A DNA stretch of 64,000 bases. It comes from Pseudoalteromonas sp. MMG010 (GTDB taxonomy: Bacteria > Pseudomonadota > Gammaproteobacteria > Enterobacterales > Alteromonadaceae). The notes below the pieces were generated by a model that ran no database searches, was not told the DNA's origin, and worked only from the letters and a program-made list of their open reading frames with translations. How positions within the stretch are numbered: position 1 is the stretch's first letter; each line of letters begins with the position of its first letter. Both the position numbers and the translations under genes were made by a program. Shown one piece after another: positions 1 to 9,800 of the stretch. The stretch covers positions 124,001-188,000 of the forward strand of contig NZ_JAGJEG010000006.1 of assembly GCF_018100905.1 (NCBI RefSeq), in the 5' to 3' direction.

Positions 1-823
1 TTGCGGCATGGGCGGTATAAGCTCCCGCACAGCCGCATGCAGCTTCTTTTTTATCTTTATAATGTGGTGCAGAATCAGTCCCTAAAAAGAATTTAGGATT
101 ACCACTGGTAGCTGCTGCCATAAGGGCCTGTTGGTGAATATTACGTTTTAAAATAGGTAAACAGTAATAATGAGGCCTAATACCACCGGCTAACATATGA
201 TTACGGTTATATAGTAAATGGTGCGCAGTAATCGTCGCTGCAATGTTATCTGGCGCATTCATTACAAATTCAACTGCATCTTTAGTTGTAATATGCTCTA
301 AAACAATTTTTAAGCTTGGAAAATCAGCAACGACATCCCCTAACACCGTCTCTAAAAATACTTTCTCACGGTCAAATATATCTATCGCAGAATCAGTAAC
401 TTCCCCATGCACTAACAACAGCATACCGACCTCTTGCATTGCCTTTAATACAGAGTAAATATTTTTTACCGAAGTAACACCTGAGTCAGAGTTTGTTGTT
501 GCCCCAGCAGGATATAGTTTTGCTGCAACTATTTTACCACTTGCTTTTGCTTTTCTAATTTCTTCTGGTGTCGTTTTATCTGTTAAATACAACACCATAA
601 GTGGTTCAAAGTTACCTTGAGGTTCAGCTTTTAATATACGCTCTTGATATGCTAAAGCACATTCAGTTGTTGTTGCTGGAGGGACTAAGTTCGGCATAAT
701 AATTGCGCGCCCCATGTAGCGACTAACATCTCGTACAGTGTCTTTTAATTGCTCACCATCGCGTAAATGTACATGCCAATCATCAGGTCGTGTTATCGTT
801 AAAGTATTCATATTATGCGTCAT
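1..823 (-). CDS. pyrC: Dihydroorotase PyrC (3' end cut off by window)
   Basis: Dihydroorotase closes carbamoyl-aspartate to dihydroorotate in cytosolic pyrimidine synthesis. The visible 274 residues match the E. coli-type (class II) enzyme. The zinc motif DWHVHLRDG lies near residue 17, the carboxylated lysine is in [13 protein letters not shown] near residue 103, further metal histidines are in LVHGEV and LEHITT, and the catalytic Asp is in FLGTDSAPH. About 70 C-terminal residues lie beyond base 1. The first ATG (823) is used; a second in-frame ATG at 811 is possible. It diverges from the GGDEF-EAL gene that follows. Confidence 0.96.
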   Translation of the reverse strand, partial: MTHNMNTLTITRPDDWHVHLRDGEQLKDTVRDVSRYMGRAIIMPNLVPPATTTECALAYQERILKAEPQGNFEPLMVLYLTDKTTPEEIRKAKASGKIVAAKLYPAGATTNSDSGVTSVKNIYSVLKAMQEVGMLLLVHGEVTDSAIDIFDREKVFLETVLGDVVADFPSLKIVLEHITTKDAVEFVMNAPDNIAATITAHHLLYNRNHMLAGGIRPHYYCLPILKRNIHQQALMAAATSGNPKFFLGTDSAPHYKDKKEAACGCAGAYTAHAA

Positions 824-1006
824 TAATTTAGTTCCTTGGCTGAATTTATATGATCATAGGCATATGCTTAATTTGAGTAAAGAATTTATTTCCTTTTACG
901 TTATAAATTATATTTATAAAACACGTTATTCACGGTAAAACTTTGAGTGAAGTGTAATAATCGGGTAAGTTGTACCTGTAGAGGAAAATTCAGAGAATAA
1001 AATTCC

Positions 1007-3370
1007 ATGACAATTAAAGAAAATCATGACAGAAGACTTGAATTAAAAGCCGAACAATTAAATATAATAAACCAGTTTTCTTCAGATCTACTGCAACTAG
1101 ATACATTTACTGAACTATTTAGTTATGTCACAGAGCAAGTTGTTTCTAAATTAGGGTTCGTTGATTGTGTTATTTTTTTAGCTGATCATCAAAATGCCGT
1201 GTTAAATCAAGTGGCATCTATGGGGATAGAAAATAACCACTCACAATATTTATCTCAGTGTACAAATGTTAAATTTAATGAGGGAATTACAGGCTCAGTC
1301 GCTGTAACGGGTCGCGCAATCATTTTACCCGATGTTTCTAAGGACTCTCGTTATGTAGCCGATTTAGTGCCTGCCCAATCAGAACTGTGCGTGCCATTAA
1401 TTTACAAAGATAAAGTCCTTGGGGTTATCGATTGTGAGCACCACGAAAAAAACTATTTTACTGATGAACACCTTGAAATTTTAACAACGGTTTCTTACTT
1501 ATTAAGTGCAAAAATAAATCAAGTCCGTACCGTTGATGATTTAAAAAAGACTGTATCTGAATTGAATAGTGCACAAAAACTAGAAAACAGTTTATTACAA
1601 ATTGCTAACTTAACTTATAAAGCATCAGAATTAGATACTTTTTTTCGCTCACTGCATGACATCGTGAGTCAACTTTTGCCCGCTGAAAATTTCTTTATTG
1701 CACTGCATGAAAAGCAACAAGACACGCTCGAAGTTGTTTATATTGTTGAGGAAGGAATTCATAATAAGGCACATAAAACCATATCTAAAGCGCAGCTCAA
1801 AGACACAGCTTCTTATTACTTATTACAAACAGAGAAACCTTTATTACTTAGTAAATCTGACTATCAAGCGCATATTGATAAAGGTCACTTCACTCTGGTC
1901 GGGCGCGAATCTGAGTCTTGGCTAGGTGTACCATTTAAGGTCAGTGAAAGAGTAAATGGTGTGATTGTTGTTCAAAGTTATGATCCGACCTTACAATATA
2001 GTCAGCGTCATTTATCACTATTACAATACGTTAGCCGACAAATAAGTATGGCTATTGATAGACAATTAGTGCGTCAAGAGCTTGAATATAGAGCGTTACA
2101 TGATGACCTTACAGGCTTAGCTAATCGCTCTTTACTGATTGATAGAGTAAAGCAGGCCATAATTAAATTATCTCGCGCTAAAAAAGGAACTTTTCATGCT
2201 TTGGTGTATTTAGATTTAGACCGTTTTAAAAGCATTAATGACTCTTTAGGGCATGTTGTTGGCGATCACTTTATCATTAATGTCTGTGAACTCATTAAAG
2301 ATAAAGTCCGTAATACCGATACATTTTCACGTTTAGGGGGGGATGAATTTGCTATATTAATGGAAAATTTAACTCACAAAAACCAAGTAAATGAAGCCTT
2401 AACCCGTTTTCAAAATGCACTCAAGGAACCGGTTAATGTCAATGGGCACTTGCTTCAAGCCTCGGCAAGTTTTGGTGTTGCCTTAAGTGAAAATACAACA
2501 GATAAAGCGTATATGTTATTACAGCAAGCTGATGCAGCTATGTATGAAGCAAAATCTTCAGGTCGAGGACAAGTTAAATTTTTTAACAGTTCGATGCGGC
2601 AAAAACTTAAATCGAATGCCGATATTGAAAATGATTTACAAAGTGCAATTGAGAAAAATGAATTTGAGCTATATTATCAGCCCCTATTCAAAATTTCTGA
2701 TAATACAGTAATAGGTTTTGAAGCATTAGTGCGTTGGCATCATCCTATTAAAGGCTTTGTAGCCCCGAATGAATTTATCCCGATTGCAGAATCTACAGGG
2801 CAAATCATTAATTTAGACCTTTATTTATTAGACTTAGCAGCACAGCAAATACACGCCTGGTATGAGCAAGGTCTCCAATTTAATAAAGTCACTGTTAATG
2901 TCTCATCTCGTCACTTTGCTAGTTTAGAGTTTGTGAGTCAAATGCATGCAATTTATAATAAATATAAATTACCTTTGGGATCATTATGTCTTGAAATTAC
3001 CGAATCAGGGTTAATTGAAAACCTAAACATTGCTAATAAAATTATTGACGGTTTAACCCCTTTAAAAGTAAAACTATGCTTAGATGACTTTGGTACTGGT
3101 TATTCTGCTTTGGGCTATTTACACCAGCTGCCTATTCATATATTAAAAATTGATAAAAGTTTTATCGATCACATACAACATAAAAGTAATCCTCTCGTAG
3201 AGGCGATTTTAACCTTAGCAAGCTCATTACAACTCGAAGTGGTCGCAGAAGGTATAGAAACCATAGAACAGTTAAATATATTAAAAAAGACACAATGTGA
3301 TTATGGTCAAGGGTATTTCATTTCAAAACCAGTCACTGCAACTGACGCTGTTAAATTTTTAACGCCATAA
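1007..3370 (+). CDS. GAF-GAF-GGDEF-EAL c-di-GMP turnover protein
   Basis: Cytosolic bifunctional-type c-di-GMP enzyme of 787 residues. Two GAF-like sensor domains (about 20-170 and 190-355) precede a GGDEF domain with an intact GGDEF motif near residue 442 and an upstream RNTD sequence at the inhibitory I-site position. The EAL domain (about 545-787) keeps EAL near 571, NVSSRH, EITES, the DDFGTGYSAL loop, LKIDKSF, AEGIET and GQGYF, so both halves look catalytically competent. No membrane segment is visible, which suggests a soluble signal. A purine-rich stretch before the ATG can serve as the ribosome site. It stands alone, divergent from pyrC. Which activity dominates cannot be read from sequence. 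Confidence 0.93.
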   Translation: MTIKENHDRRLELKAEQLNIINQFSSDLLQLDTFTELFSYVTEQVVSKLGFVDCVIFLADHQNAVLNQVASMGIENNHSQYLSQCTNVKFNEGITGSVAVTGRAIILPDVSKDSRYVADLVPAQSELCVPLIYKDKVLGVIDCEHHEKNYFTDEHLEILTTVSYLLSAKINQVRTVDDLKKTVSELNSAQKLENSLLQIANLTYKASELDTFFRSLHDIVSQLLPAENFFIALHEKQQDTLEVVYIVEEGIHNKAHKTISKAQLKDTASYYLLQTEKPLLLSKSDYQAHIDKGHFTLVGRESESWLGVPFKVSERVNGVIVVQSYDPTLQYSQRHLSLLQYVSRQISMAIDRQLVRQELEYRALHDDLTGLANRSLLIDRVKQAIIKLSRAKKGTFHALVYLDLDRFKSINDSLGHVVGDHFIINVCELIKDKVRNTDTFSRLGGDEFAILMENLTHKNQVNEALTRFQNALKEPVNVNGHLLQASASFGVALSENTTDKAYMLLQQADAAMYEAKSSGRGQVKFFNSSMRQKLKSNADIENDLQSAIEKNEFELYYQPLFKISDNTVIGFEALVRWHHPIKGFVAPNEFIPIAESTGQIINLDLYLLDLAAQQIHAWYEQGLQFNKVTVNVSSRHFASLEFVSQMHAIYNKYKLPLGSLCLEITESGLIENLNIANKIIDGLTPLKVKLCLDDFGTGYSALGYLHQLPIHILKIDKSFIDHIQHKSNPLVEAILTLASSLQLEVVAEGIETIEQLNILKKTQCDYGQGYFISKPVTATDAVKFLTP

Positions 3371-3634
3371 ATATTACTTTATTACGCTGTTTACTTATCT
3401 AATATAGCTTGGCCCCATAAACAAGTTAACACAGTAAACGGCGCCCACGGGCTTTCACTACGCTTAAATATCTTATAAATATATGCCACACATTTTACAC
3501 GGTTACTGTATCTAAAAAATTAACTTACACATGAAACAAACTCATTCATTATTATTTTTATACGCGGTATAAGGCCTGAAATTATTAACTATTTTCATAT
3601 TAATGAATAAATCCTGTAAAATTAAACCACATTT

Positions 3635-3658
3635 AGCCATCTAGACATTGAAGCGGCT
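3635..3658 (+). promoter_or_regulatory. Putative tandem MetJ boxes before metR
   Basis: Three adjacent octamers resemble the MetJ box AGACGTCT: AGCCATCT (6 of 8), AGACATTG (5 of 8) and AAGCGGCT (5 of 8). MetJ is known to bind tandem octamers cooperatively and to repress metR in enterobacteria. The boxes overlap the predicted -35 element. The match is by eye, and AT-rich DNA gives chance hits. Confidence 0.4.
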
Positions 3659-3676
3659 TGTTTAAAAGCGTACTAT
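3648..3676 (+). promoter_or_regulatory. Predicted sigma-70 promoter of metR
   Basis: TTGAAG and TACTAT are separated by exactly 17 bases, about 50 bases before the metR ATG. This is a sequence prediction only. Confidence 0.5.
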
Positions 3677-3723
3677 ATCCATAATCTGAGTGAAACTCAC
3701 TGTCCACATGAGAATATTTAAAG

Positions 3724-4611
3724 ATGATTGATATTAAGCACCTAAAAACAATTTCAACCCTTAAAGAAACCGGCTCTTTGGTAAATACCGCAAGAGAGTT
3801 ATTTCTAACGCAGTCAGCTTTATCTCATCAAATTAAAGATTTAGAAAACAAACTAGATTGCCAACTTTTTGAACGTAAAACTCAACCTGTACGTTTTACA
3901 CCTCAAGGTATGTTATTAGTTGAGCTTGCTAACGAAGTGTTACCGCGTGTTGAAGCGACAAAATGTAGATTAAAAGAAAGCTTAAACCAACCAATATCGC
4001 AATTAAGGCTCAGTGTTGAGTGTCATGCCTGTTTTCATTGGTTATTACCAACTATAAAAGAGTTTAATAACTTTTGGCCTGATATTAAAATTGATTACGA
4101 ACGTGGTTTTAGCTACGACGCTATCCCCGATTTATTAAATGATGAACTGGATTTAGTCCTTACATCAGATATCCGTGAGCCCGATAAACTAGAATACGCT
4201 CACTTATTTGATTTTAAACTAAAATTAATTGTTGCACCGGACCATCCTCTGGCAAAAAAAGCGTATGTCACCGCATTAGATCTTAAAAATGAGACCATTA
4301 TCTCATACCCTATTCCAAAAGAGCGCCAAGATATCTTTAAGCATTTTATCCAAAATGCACGATTCGATGGTACCTTAAAAACGGTTGACCAAGGTTTGCT
4401 TATATTTCAGTTAGTAAGTGCTGGTATGGGGGTTGCTGCATTACCTGATTGGTTAGTAACACCTTATGAAAGCCAAGGCTTAATTAAATCAATTCCTTTG
4501 GGAGCTCTTGGGTTAACACGGCCTATGTATTTAGCGATGAAAAAAGATATGAAAGATAACCCTGTATATCGTCACTTCTTGAATACATGTAAACAAAATA
4601 ACGGTCGATAA
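3724..4611 (+). CDS. metR: MetR, LysR-type activator of methionine genes
   Basis: LysR-family regulator of 295 residues that, in the family, activates metE and related genes with homocysteine as co-effector. The N-terminal helix-turn-helix has the MetR-typical sequence SALSHQIKDLE and the downstream RFTPQG. The effector domain has VECHACFHWLLP and LDLVLTSDI, both very like E. coli MetR. Length fits the family. metE is not in the window. elyC follows 5 bases after the stop, so the two are probably co-transcribed. Upstream MetJ-like boxes suggest methionine control. Confidence 0.92.
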   Translation: MIDIKHLKTISTLKETGSLVNTARELFLTQSALSHQIKDLENKLDCQLFERKTQPVRFTPQGMLLVELANEVLPRVEATKCRLKESLNQPISQLRLSVECHACFHWLLPTIKEFNNFWPDIKIDYERGFSYDAIPDLLNDELDLVLTSDIREPDKLEYAHLFDFKLKLIVAPDHPLAKKAYVTALDLKNETIISYPIPKERQDIFKHFIQNARFDGTLKTVDQGLLIFQLVSAGMGVAALPDWLVTPYESQGLIKSIPLGALGLTRPMYLAMKKDMKDNPVYRHFLNTCKQNNGR

Positions 4612-4616
4612 CCTCT

Positions 4617-5381
4617 ATGTTTGTGATAAAAAAAATCGTTGGCGGCCTACTTATGCCACTTCCTGTATTGGGGCTTTTTAGCTTTATCATGTTGTTAATT
4701 GCGTTTAAAAACCGAAAGTCAGCGTTAGTGATATCAACATTATCACTTGCTGTCTTGCTCGCAATTAGTACCCCTTTTGTTGCCAGTCGAATTATTGAGC
4801 CTAATGAGCCAATCTCGTTAGCATTTAATCGATTAAAACAACCAAGCATAGATAAAATTATCGTATTAGGATGTGACGTCAACCCAAATGCAGCATTAAG
4901 TGCTAATAATCAATTGGGTAATTGCGCATTAACACGCCTAGTTGAAGGTATAAAGTTAGCAAAGTACTATCCGCAAGCGCAGCTTATTGTCTCTGGTGGA
5001 GGCTATAACATGGTCACTAATAGCAGCTTAATGTATAAAACAGCAATTAGTTTAGGGGTTAATAAAGCCCGTATTAGCCAAAATCCATACGCCATGGATA
5101 CAGCCGCTGAAGCACGGCTGTTAGCACCTCAACTAATCGATTATAACGTGGCGTTGGTCACCTCTGTTTTACATATGCCACGAGCAAAAGGTTTATTTAA
5201 TGCTCAAGGCATAGATGTGATCCCTGCTGCCACTGACTACCATAACTTTTCAATTATTCCTATGCATAAGCAGTTTGTACCCAGTGCGCATACTCTTATG
5301 GTGGTCACTCAATATTGTCATGAAATGATTGGCAACGCATGGATAGGTTTACGTCGTTTTATAAATCCTGAGTCAGTTTAA
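4617..5381 (+). CDS. elyC: ElyC-like DUF218 envelope protein
   Basis: Inner-membrane protein of 254 residues with a C-terminal DUF218 (YdcF-like) domain. Two N-terminal hydrophobic segments (about 6-27 and 35-55), with a KKIVGGLLMPLP start like that of E. coli ElyC, are followed by a periplasmic-type domain with IIVLGCDV, LIVSGGG and LVTSVLHMPRA. ElyC is linked in E. coli to peptidoglycan assembly and envelope integrity, but its biochemical role is unsettled. It probably shares a transcript with metR, although the two functions have no obvious link. SanA-type paralogues are the main alternative. Confidence 0.78.
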   Translation: MFVIKKIVGGLLMPLPVLGLFSFIMLLIAFKNRKSALVISTLSLAVLLAISTPFVASRIIEPNEPISLAFNRLKQPSIDKIIVLGCDVNPNAALSANNQLGNCALTRLVEGIKLAKYYPQAQLIVSGGGYNMVTNSSLMYKTAISLGVNKARISQNPYAMDTAAEARLLAPQLIDYNVALVTSVLHMPRAKGLFNAQGIDVIPAATDYHNFSIIPMHKQFVPSAHTLMVVTQYCHEMIGNAWIGLRRFINPESV

Positions 5382-5406
5382 CTCATTTCATGACTATTTT
5401 ATTGCA

Positions 5407-6159
5407 TTAAACGGGGTTATCTATATCTACAAAGGTCACTTCTAAGCCATATTCATACGCTAATAATTCACCTAATGCTTTCACTCCGTAGCGCTCCGTT
5501 GCATGGTGACCCGCAGCAAAAAAATCTATATGCTGCTCTCTAGAGCTGTGGATGGTTTGCTCTGACGCTTCACCAGTTAAAAATGCATCAATACCTTGCT
5601 CTGCGGCTAAATCAATATACCCTTGCCCGCCTCCTGTGCATAATCCAATTGTGTGTATTTTATCTTTACGTACCAAGCTTGTTAACGGCGCTCGATTAAG
5701 GACTTTTGTAATTTTATCGGCAAATTCTACACCGCTTAAAGGCTGTTTTAATACTCCCTTCATAGCAACACTATTTGTAACTGGCTCCAACCCAGCCTGT
5801 AATTCAATATCTAATAACTTAGCAAGTTGTGCGTTATTACCTACCTGTGGATGAACATCTAGCGGTAAATGATAGGCAAATAAATTTATATCATGTGCAA
5901 GCAGAGCACTTATTCGACGTTTTTTCATACCGGTGATCGGCTGTGATTCACCTTTCCAAAAATAACCATGGTGGACTAATATTGCATCGGCTTGTTGCGC
6001 TATTGCTGCATCGATTAACGCTTGGCTTGCGGTAACGCCTGTAATCACTTTTTTTATCTCATTTTTCCCCTCGACTTGTAGTCCGTTAGGGCAAAAATCC
6101 TTAATCGTATTGGGTTTTAAAATAGTATCTAATAGTTGAGTAAATTCTTTACGTTGCAT
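5407..6159 (-). CDS. NIF3/YbgI-family metal-binding protein
   Basis: NIF3-family protein (250 residues), like E. coli YbgI, often annotated GTP cyclohydrolase I type 2; the true reaction is uncertain. Family motifs are NGLQVEG, the metal-site histidines in LVHHGYFWKGE, LDVHPQVGNNAQLA, CTGGGQGYID, TGEASEQTIH and AAGHHATERYG. The ATG at 6159 is preferred because AAGG lies 8 bases upstream and the resulting N-terminus matches YbgI; a GTG 21 bases further upstream has no such site. It is convergent with elyC, with a 25-base gap. Confidence 0.88.
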   Translation of the reverse strand: MQRKEFTQLLDTILKPNTIKDFCPNGLQVEGKNEIKKVITGVTASQALIDAAIAQQADAILVHHGYFWKGESQPITGMKKRRISALLAHDINLFAYHLPLDVHPQVGNNAQLAKLLDIELQAGLEPVTNSVAMKGVLKQPLSGVEFADKITKVLNRAPLTSLVRKDKIHTIGLCTGGGQGYIDLAAEQGIDAFLTGEASEQTIHSSREQHIDFFAAGHHATERYGVKALGELLAYEYGLEVTFVDIDNPV

Positions 6160-6239
6160 ATTGATTACCTTACTTTGCACTGAATTTTGTGCAAATTTTG
6201 GCGCTTATAGGCTAAAAATGGAAGGAAAATCGCAAAAAA

Positions 6240-6268
6240 TTGAAAAATGCGATGAAAATAGGTATAAA
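6240..6268 (+). promoter_or_regulatory. Predicted promoter of the small Lys/Ala-rich gene
   Basis: TTGAAA, a 17-base spacer and TATAAA form a near-consensus sigma-70 promoter 43 bases before the start codon. The -35 element lies between the arms of a short inverted repeat, ATCGCA (6229-6234) and TGCGAT (6248-6253), that could be an operator. Confidence 0.6.
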
Positions 6269-6310
6269 TACCCTCTTCTTTATCTGTGTTCACAACGTAT
6301 AGGGTCTCTG

Positions 6311-6667
6311 ATGAGCAAACTAGACAAAACAGAAGTGTTATCTGCCTTTGAAGCAGCGTATGAAGCTGCCAATGGTAAAAAACCTGAAATCACCACTAAA
6401 CCAGGCTGGTACAGCATCGATGGCGGTAAAAATTTACGCCTAGCTGACGTAGCTGAGCTAACTAAAGAATTAAGCTCTGGTAAAACAACTGAAAAAGCGC
6501 CAGCTAAAAAAGCTAAAACTAAAACAGCTACGCCTGTTAAAGCACAGAAAAAAGCGCCATTCTCTGTCATTACTGAAAACGAAGATGGCTATACCGCTGA
6601 AGAGCTTTGGATAGTAGAGCTTGCTCGTAAAGACCATGACTGCCGTTTACCACGTGGTGTTGTATAA
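6311..6667 (+). CDS. Small Lys/Ala-rich protein of unknown function
   Basis: A 118-residue protein whose family I do not recognise. The N-terminal part (1-60) looks folded, with KPGWYSIDGGKNLRLADV. A basic linker rich in Ala, Lys, Pro and Thr (about 62-88) resembles the tails of nucleic-acid-binding proteins. The C-terminus (95-118) is acidic then basic. The ATG at 6311 is chosen because a near-consensus promoter lies just upstream. The longer frame from 6161 would overlap that promoter and adds a low-complexity leader. A strong terminator follows, so it is a single-gene unit. A nucleoid- or RNA-associated role is only a guess. Confidence 0.8.
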   Translation: MSKLDKTEVLSAFEAAYEAANGKKPEITTKPGWYSIDGGKNLRLADVAELTKELSSGKTTEKAPAKKAKTKTATPVKAQKKAPFSVITENEDGYTAEELWIVELARKDHDCRLPRGVV

Positions 6668-6720
6668 GTCATACTAGCTAGCAAATTGTTTTGTGTATTT
6701 TGCATTGCAATTTAAACGAT

Positions 6721-6765
6721 AAAAAAACCCCATTAATTAGCAATGCTAACAACTGGGGTTTTTTA
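6721..6765. terminator. Bidirectional rho-independent terminator
   Basis: Arms AAAAAACCCCA and TGGGGTTTTTT flank a loop that itself contains TTAG/CTAA. It serves the small gene on the plus strand and the amidohydrolase on the minus strand. Confidence 0.85.
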
Positions 6766-6813
6766 TTACACATTAAAATAATTTAGTGTGTAACGTGTTA
6801 TTTTCAGCACCAT

Positions 6814-9800
6814 TTAGAACTTTTCAAAATAAAGTGCTTCACGTGGTTTAGCACCCACTTCGTTCATTGTTGCGGCATTAAATAACCGTCCATTAATCAT
6901 CGTGTATTGAACTTTATCAGACTGGCGAATATCTTTTAGTGGATCACCATCAATCACTATTAAATCCGCAAGCTTGCCAACTTCTAATGATCCAATATTC
7001 TTGTCAAGGCCAAGGTATTTAGCGGGGTCAAGCGTTGATGCTCTAATTGCTTCTAGTGAGCTCATCCCCCCTTGAGCAAACATCCACATTTCCCAATGTG
7101 CGCCTAATCCTTCACGTTGTCCATGCGCTCCTAGATTAACCAATACACCTAAATCTTGTAACTCAGCCGCTACGCGGGCGTTGTTAAAATGGTTATAATG
7201 ATGATCTGGGGCTTTCACTCTGCGCATTGAGCGTGGTAATAATTGATTTTTGGGTACAAATTTACTTAACCTCGGATGGTTCCACACATCTGTTTTATCA
7301 TACCAATAGTTTTCTCCCCAAATTCCACCATATGCCACTACTAAGGTCGGTGTGTAACCAACCTCACTTTGCGACCATAACTGTTTAATATCATCGTATA
7401 TATGCTCAACAGGAATAGAATGCTCAATGCCAGTATGGCCATCAACCACCATACTAAGATTATGTTGTAATAACGAGCCACCTTCGGGTACAACCATCAT
7501 TTCGAGTTCTCGGGCTGCTTCAATAACTTGCTGGCGCTGTTCTCTGCGCGGCTGGTTATAAGATTTTACGCTAAATGCACCTACTTTTTTAAGTCGCTCC
7601 AAATGAAACTTTGCATCTGCTAATGAGTCAATATGGGAGGTATACCCTGGCATATTCGCACCATATAAAATGGTCCCTGTAGAAAAAATACGTGGCGCAA
7701 CTAACATCCCAGCCTTTTGCATTTCACTGGCAGTAAATATTTCAGAGGTATCATTAGATGGGTCGTGAATCGTCGTTACGCCAAGCGCTAAGCCAGCAAA
7801 GTTTTTCCAGTTTTGCTGAGGAATAATTTCATCGCTGCCTTGAGCACCATGTGCATGCGCATCAACAATTCCTGGCATAATTGTTTTCCCTGCTACGTCG
7901 ATAATTTCAGCGCCTTTTGGAATCGTTATATCGGCTAATTCACCGATGGCTTTTATATGCTTACCATCAGTAATAATGACGCCATTATTAATCACCTTTT
8001 CACCGTCCATAGTAATAATTTTTGCACCCGTTAATGCTATCATTCCCTCTGGTGCAGCCATTTTTTTACTAAAGCCAATACTCTCACCACTTTTAACTTT
8101 AAAGTCAGTATTGTCGGCCTTATTTATTGCAAACATGCCATCTAAACTCGCATGATAAAGCTCAGGCCCTAAACTCCAATATAATTTATCACTGTTGGCG
8201 CTCCAGCTTATATTTTCACCTGCACGTACAGAAAGCTGTTCAATAGGGAATTGAGTATCTTTAGGGCTTATATCTATCGCAGTACCACTTTGCACTAAGG
8301 GGGTAACAAATACTTTAAAACGCTCAGCAAATGCTAAATATTGTCCATCTGGTGATACCCTAAACTCGGTCGCATGCTGAGATTGATATAATTTACGTAC
8401 TTTTTTGCTTTCAAGTTCTACAACACTAAAACTAGGTTTTGGCCAAGGACTCATGATGAACACACGGTCGTTTTGTGCACCAAATTGAGGTTGATAACCG
8501 CTTTTAGTAATTAATTCGCTTTCTCCCCCTTTCACACTCACACGATAGATACCTGGGTTAAGTGACCACTTGGGGTCTAAAATACGACTGCCGGTTGCTT
8601 TACGATACACTACAGTTTTACCATCAGGGCTAAACGTAGGTTCTACATATTTACCCGGCTCTTTGGTAATCGTATTACCACGGCCACTGCGTGAAGAAAC
8701 AACTCTCACAGACCCTTGTTCGTTGTCGTCCCACGTTGTGTAAACAATTTTCTTTCCATCTCGAGAATACTGAGGAAACAGCTCATAGTGAGACGTTTGC
8801 TTTGTTAATCGTTTAATTTTACCTGAACTTAAATCGCGCTTATAAATATAACCCAAAGCCTCAAAAATAGCGGTTTCACCATCAGGGCTTATTTGAACAT
8901 TACGCAACATTTTTACATCAAATTCTTCACTATCGATGTTTTGGCTAAAACGAACCGCAGTTTGTATTTTTTTATTCGTATTTACTTTAAATGGAATCGT
9001 TTTTACAGCACGATCATTAACAGTAAGCTGATGAATGCGTCCACCAGCCCAAAAAACGAGCTCTTCATTATCAGGTGTCCATGCTATCGTTGGATATACA
9101 CCATGGATAGCCCATGTCTCTTGCATATCACGTTCAAGCTTACTATACAGTTGTGTATGCTCACCACTGGTTAAATCGTACAAGTATAAGCTGGTCTGAA
9201 AATCATCTCGTTTAATATAAGCTAACTTTTTGCCGTCAGGAGAAGGGGTCGGTCTAATTGCCCCCCCCATACCATCTATTACCGTTTCTATTTCACCCGT
9301 TTCTCTATCGTAGCGTTTTATTTTATAAATACCTGCCACAGAATCTTTAGAGTAATGAAACGTTTTACCTGGAGTTGCATCATGCGAAAAATAAACATAA
9401 CGGCCATCGGGTGAAAACATCGGTTCCCCGAGATCTTTTTGATCATTTTCGCGCTTAGTTAACTGAACGCCTTTACCACCCGCTTTGTGGTATAACCAAA
9501 CTTCTCCAGCACCTAACGAGCGACTAGCAGTAAAATGCTTACGAGCAACAAGGAAGTCACCATCGGGGCTCCATGCTGGGCTATTAAGTAATCTGAAGGT
9601 TTCATTTGTCACTGCGTGCTGATTTTCACCAGTAATATCCATGACCCAAATGTTATCGCCACCGCCTTGATCTGATGTAAATGCGATATATTTACCATCA
9701 GGGCTAAAACGTGGCTGCATTTGCCATGCAATATCAGATGTTAACTGAGTGGCCGTGCCGCCATTAATAGGCATCGTATAAATATCGCCAAGCAAATCAA

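Larger units (their letters stand above)
3371..3723. other. Intergenic region upstream of metR (353 bp)
   Basis: No open frame with gene-like features was found. The 3' part holds the predicted metR promoter and MetJ-like boxes, listed separately. The 5' part is AT-rich. It has one imperfect inverted repeat (3384-3394 with 3433-3443) with a long loop and no T-run, not convincing as a terminator. Confidence 0.6.

Noticed and set aside
3384-3443. Inverted repeat after the GGDEF-EAL gene as a terminator
   Set aside because: The arms match at 10 of 11 bases but the loop is too long and no T-run follows.
4523-4882. A 119-residue frame antisense to metR-elyC
   Set aside because: It overlaps two good genes on the other strand and has no family features.
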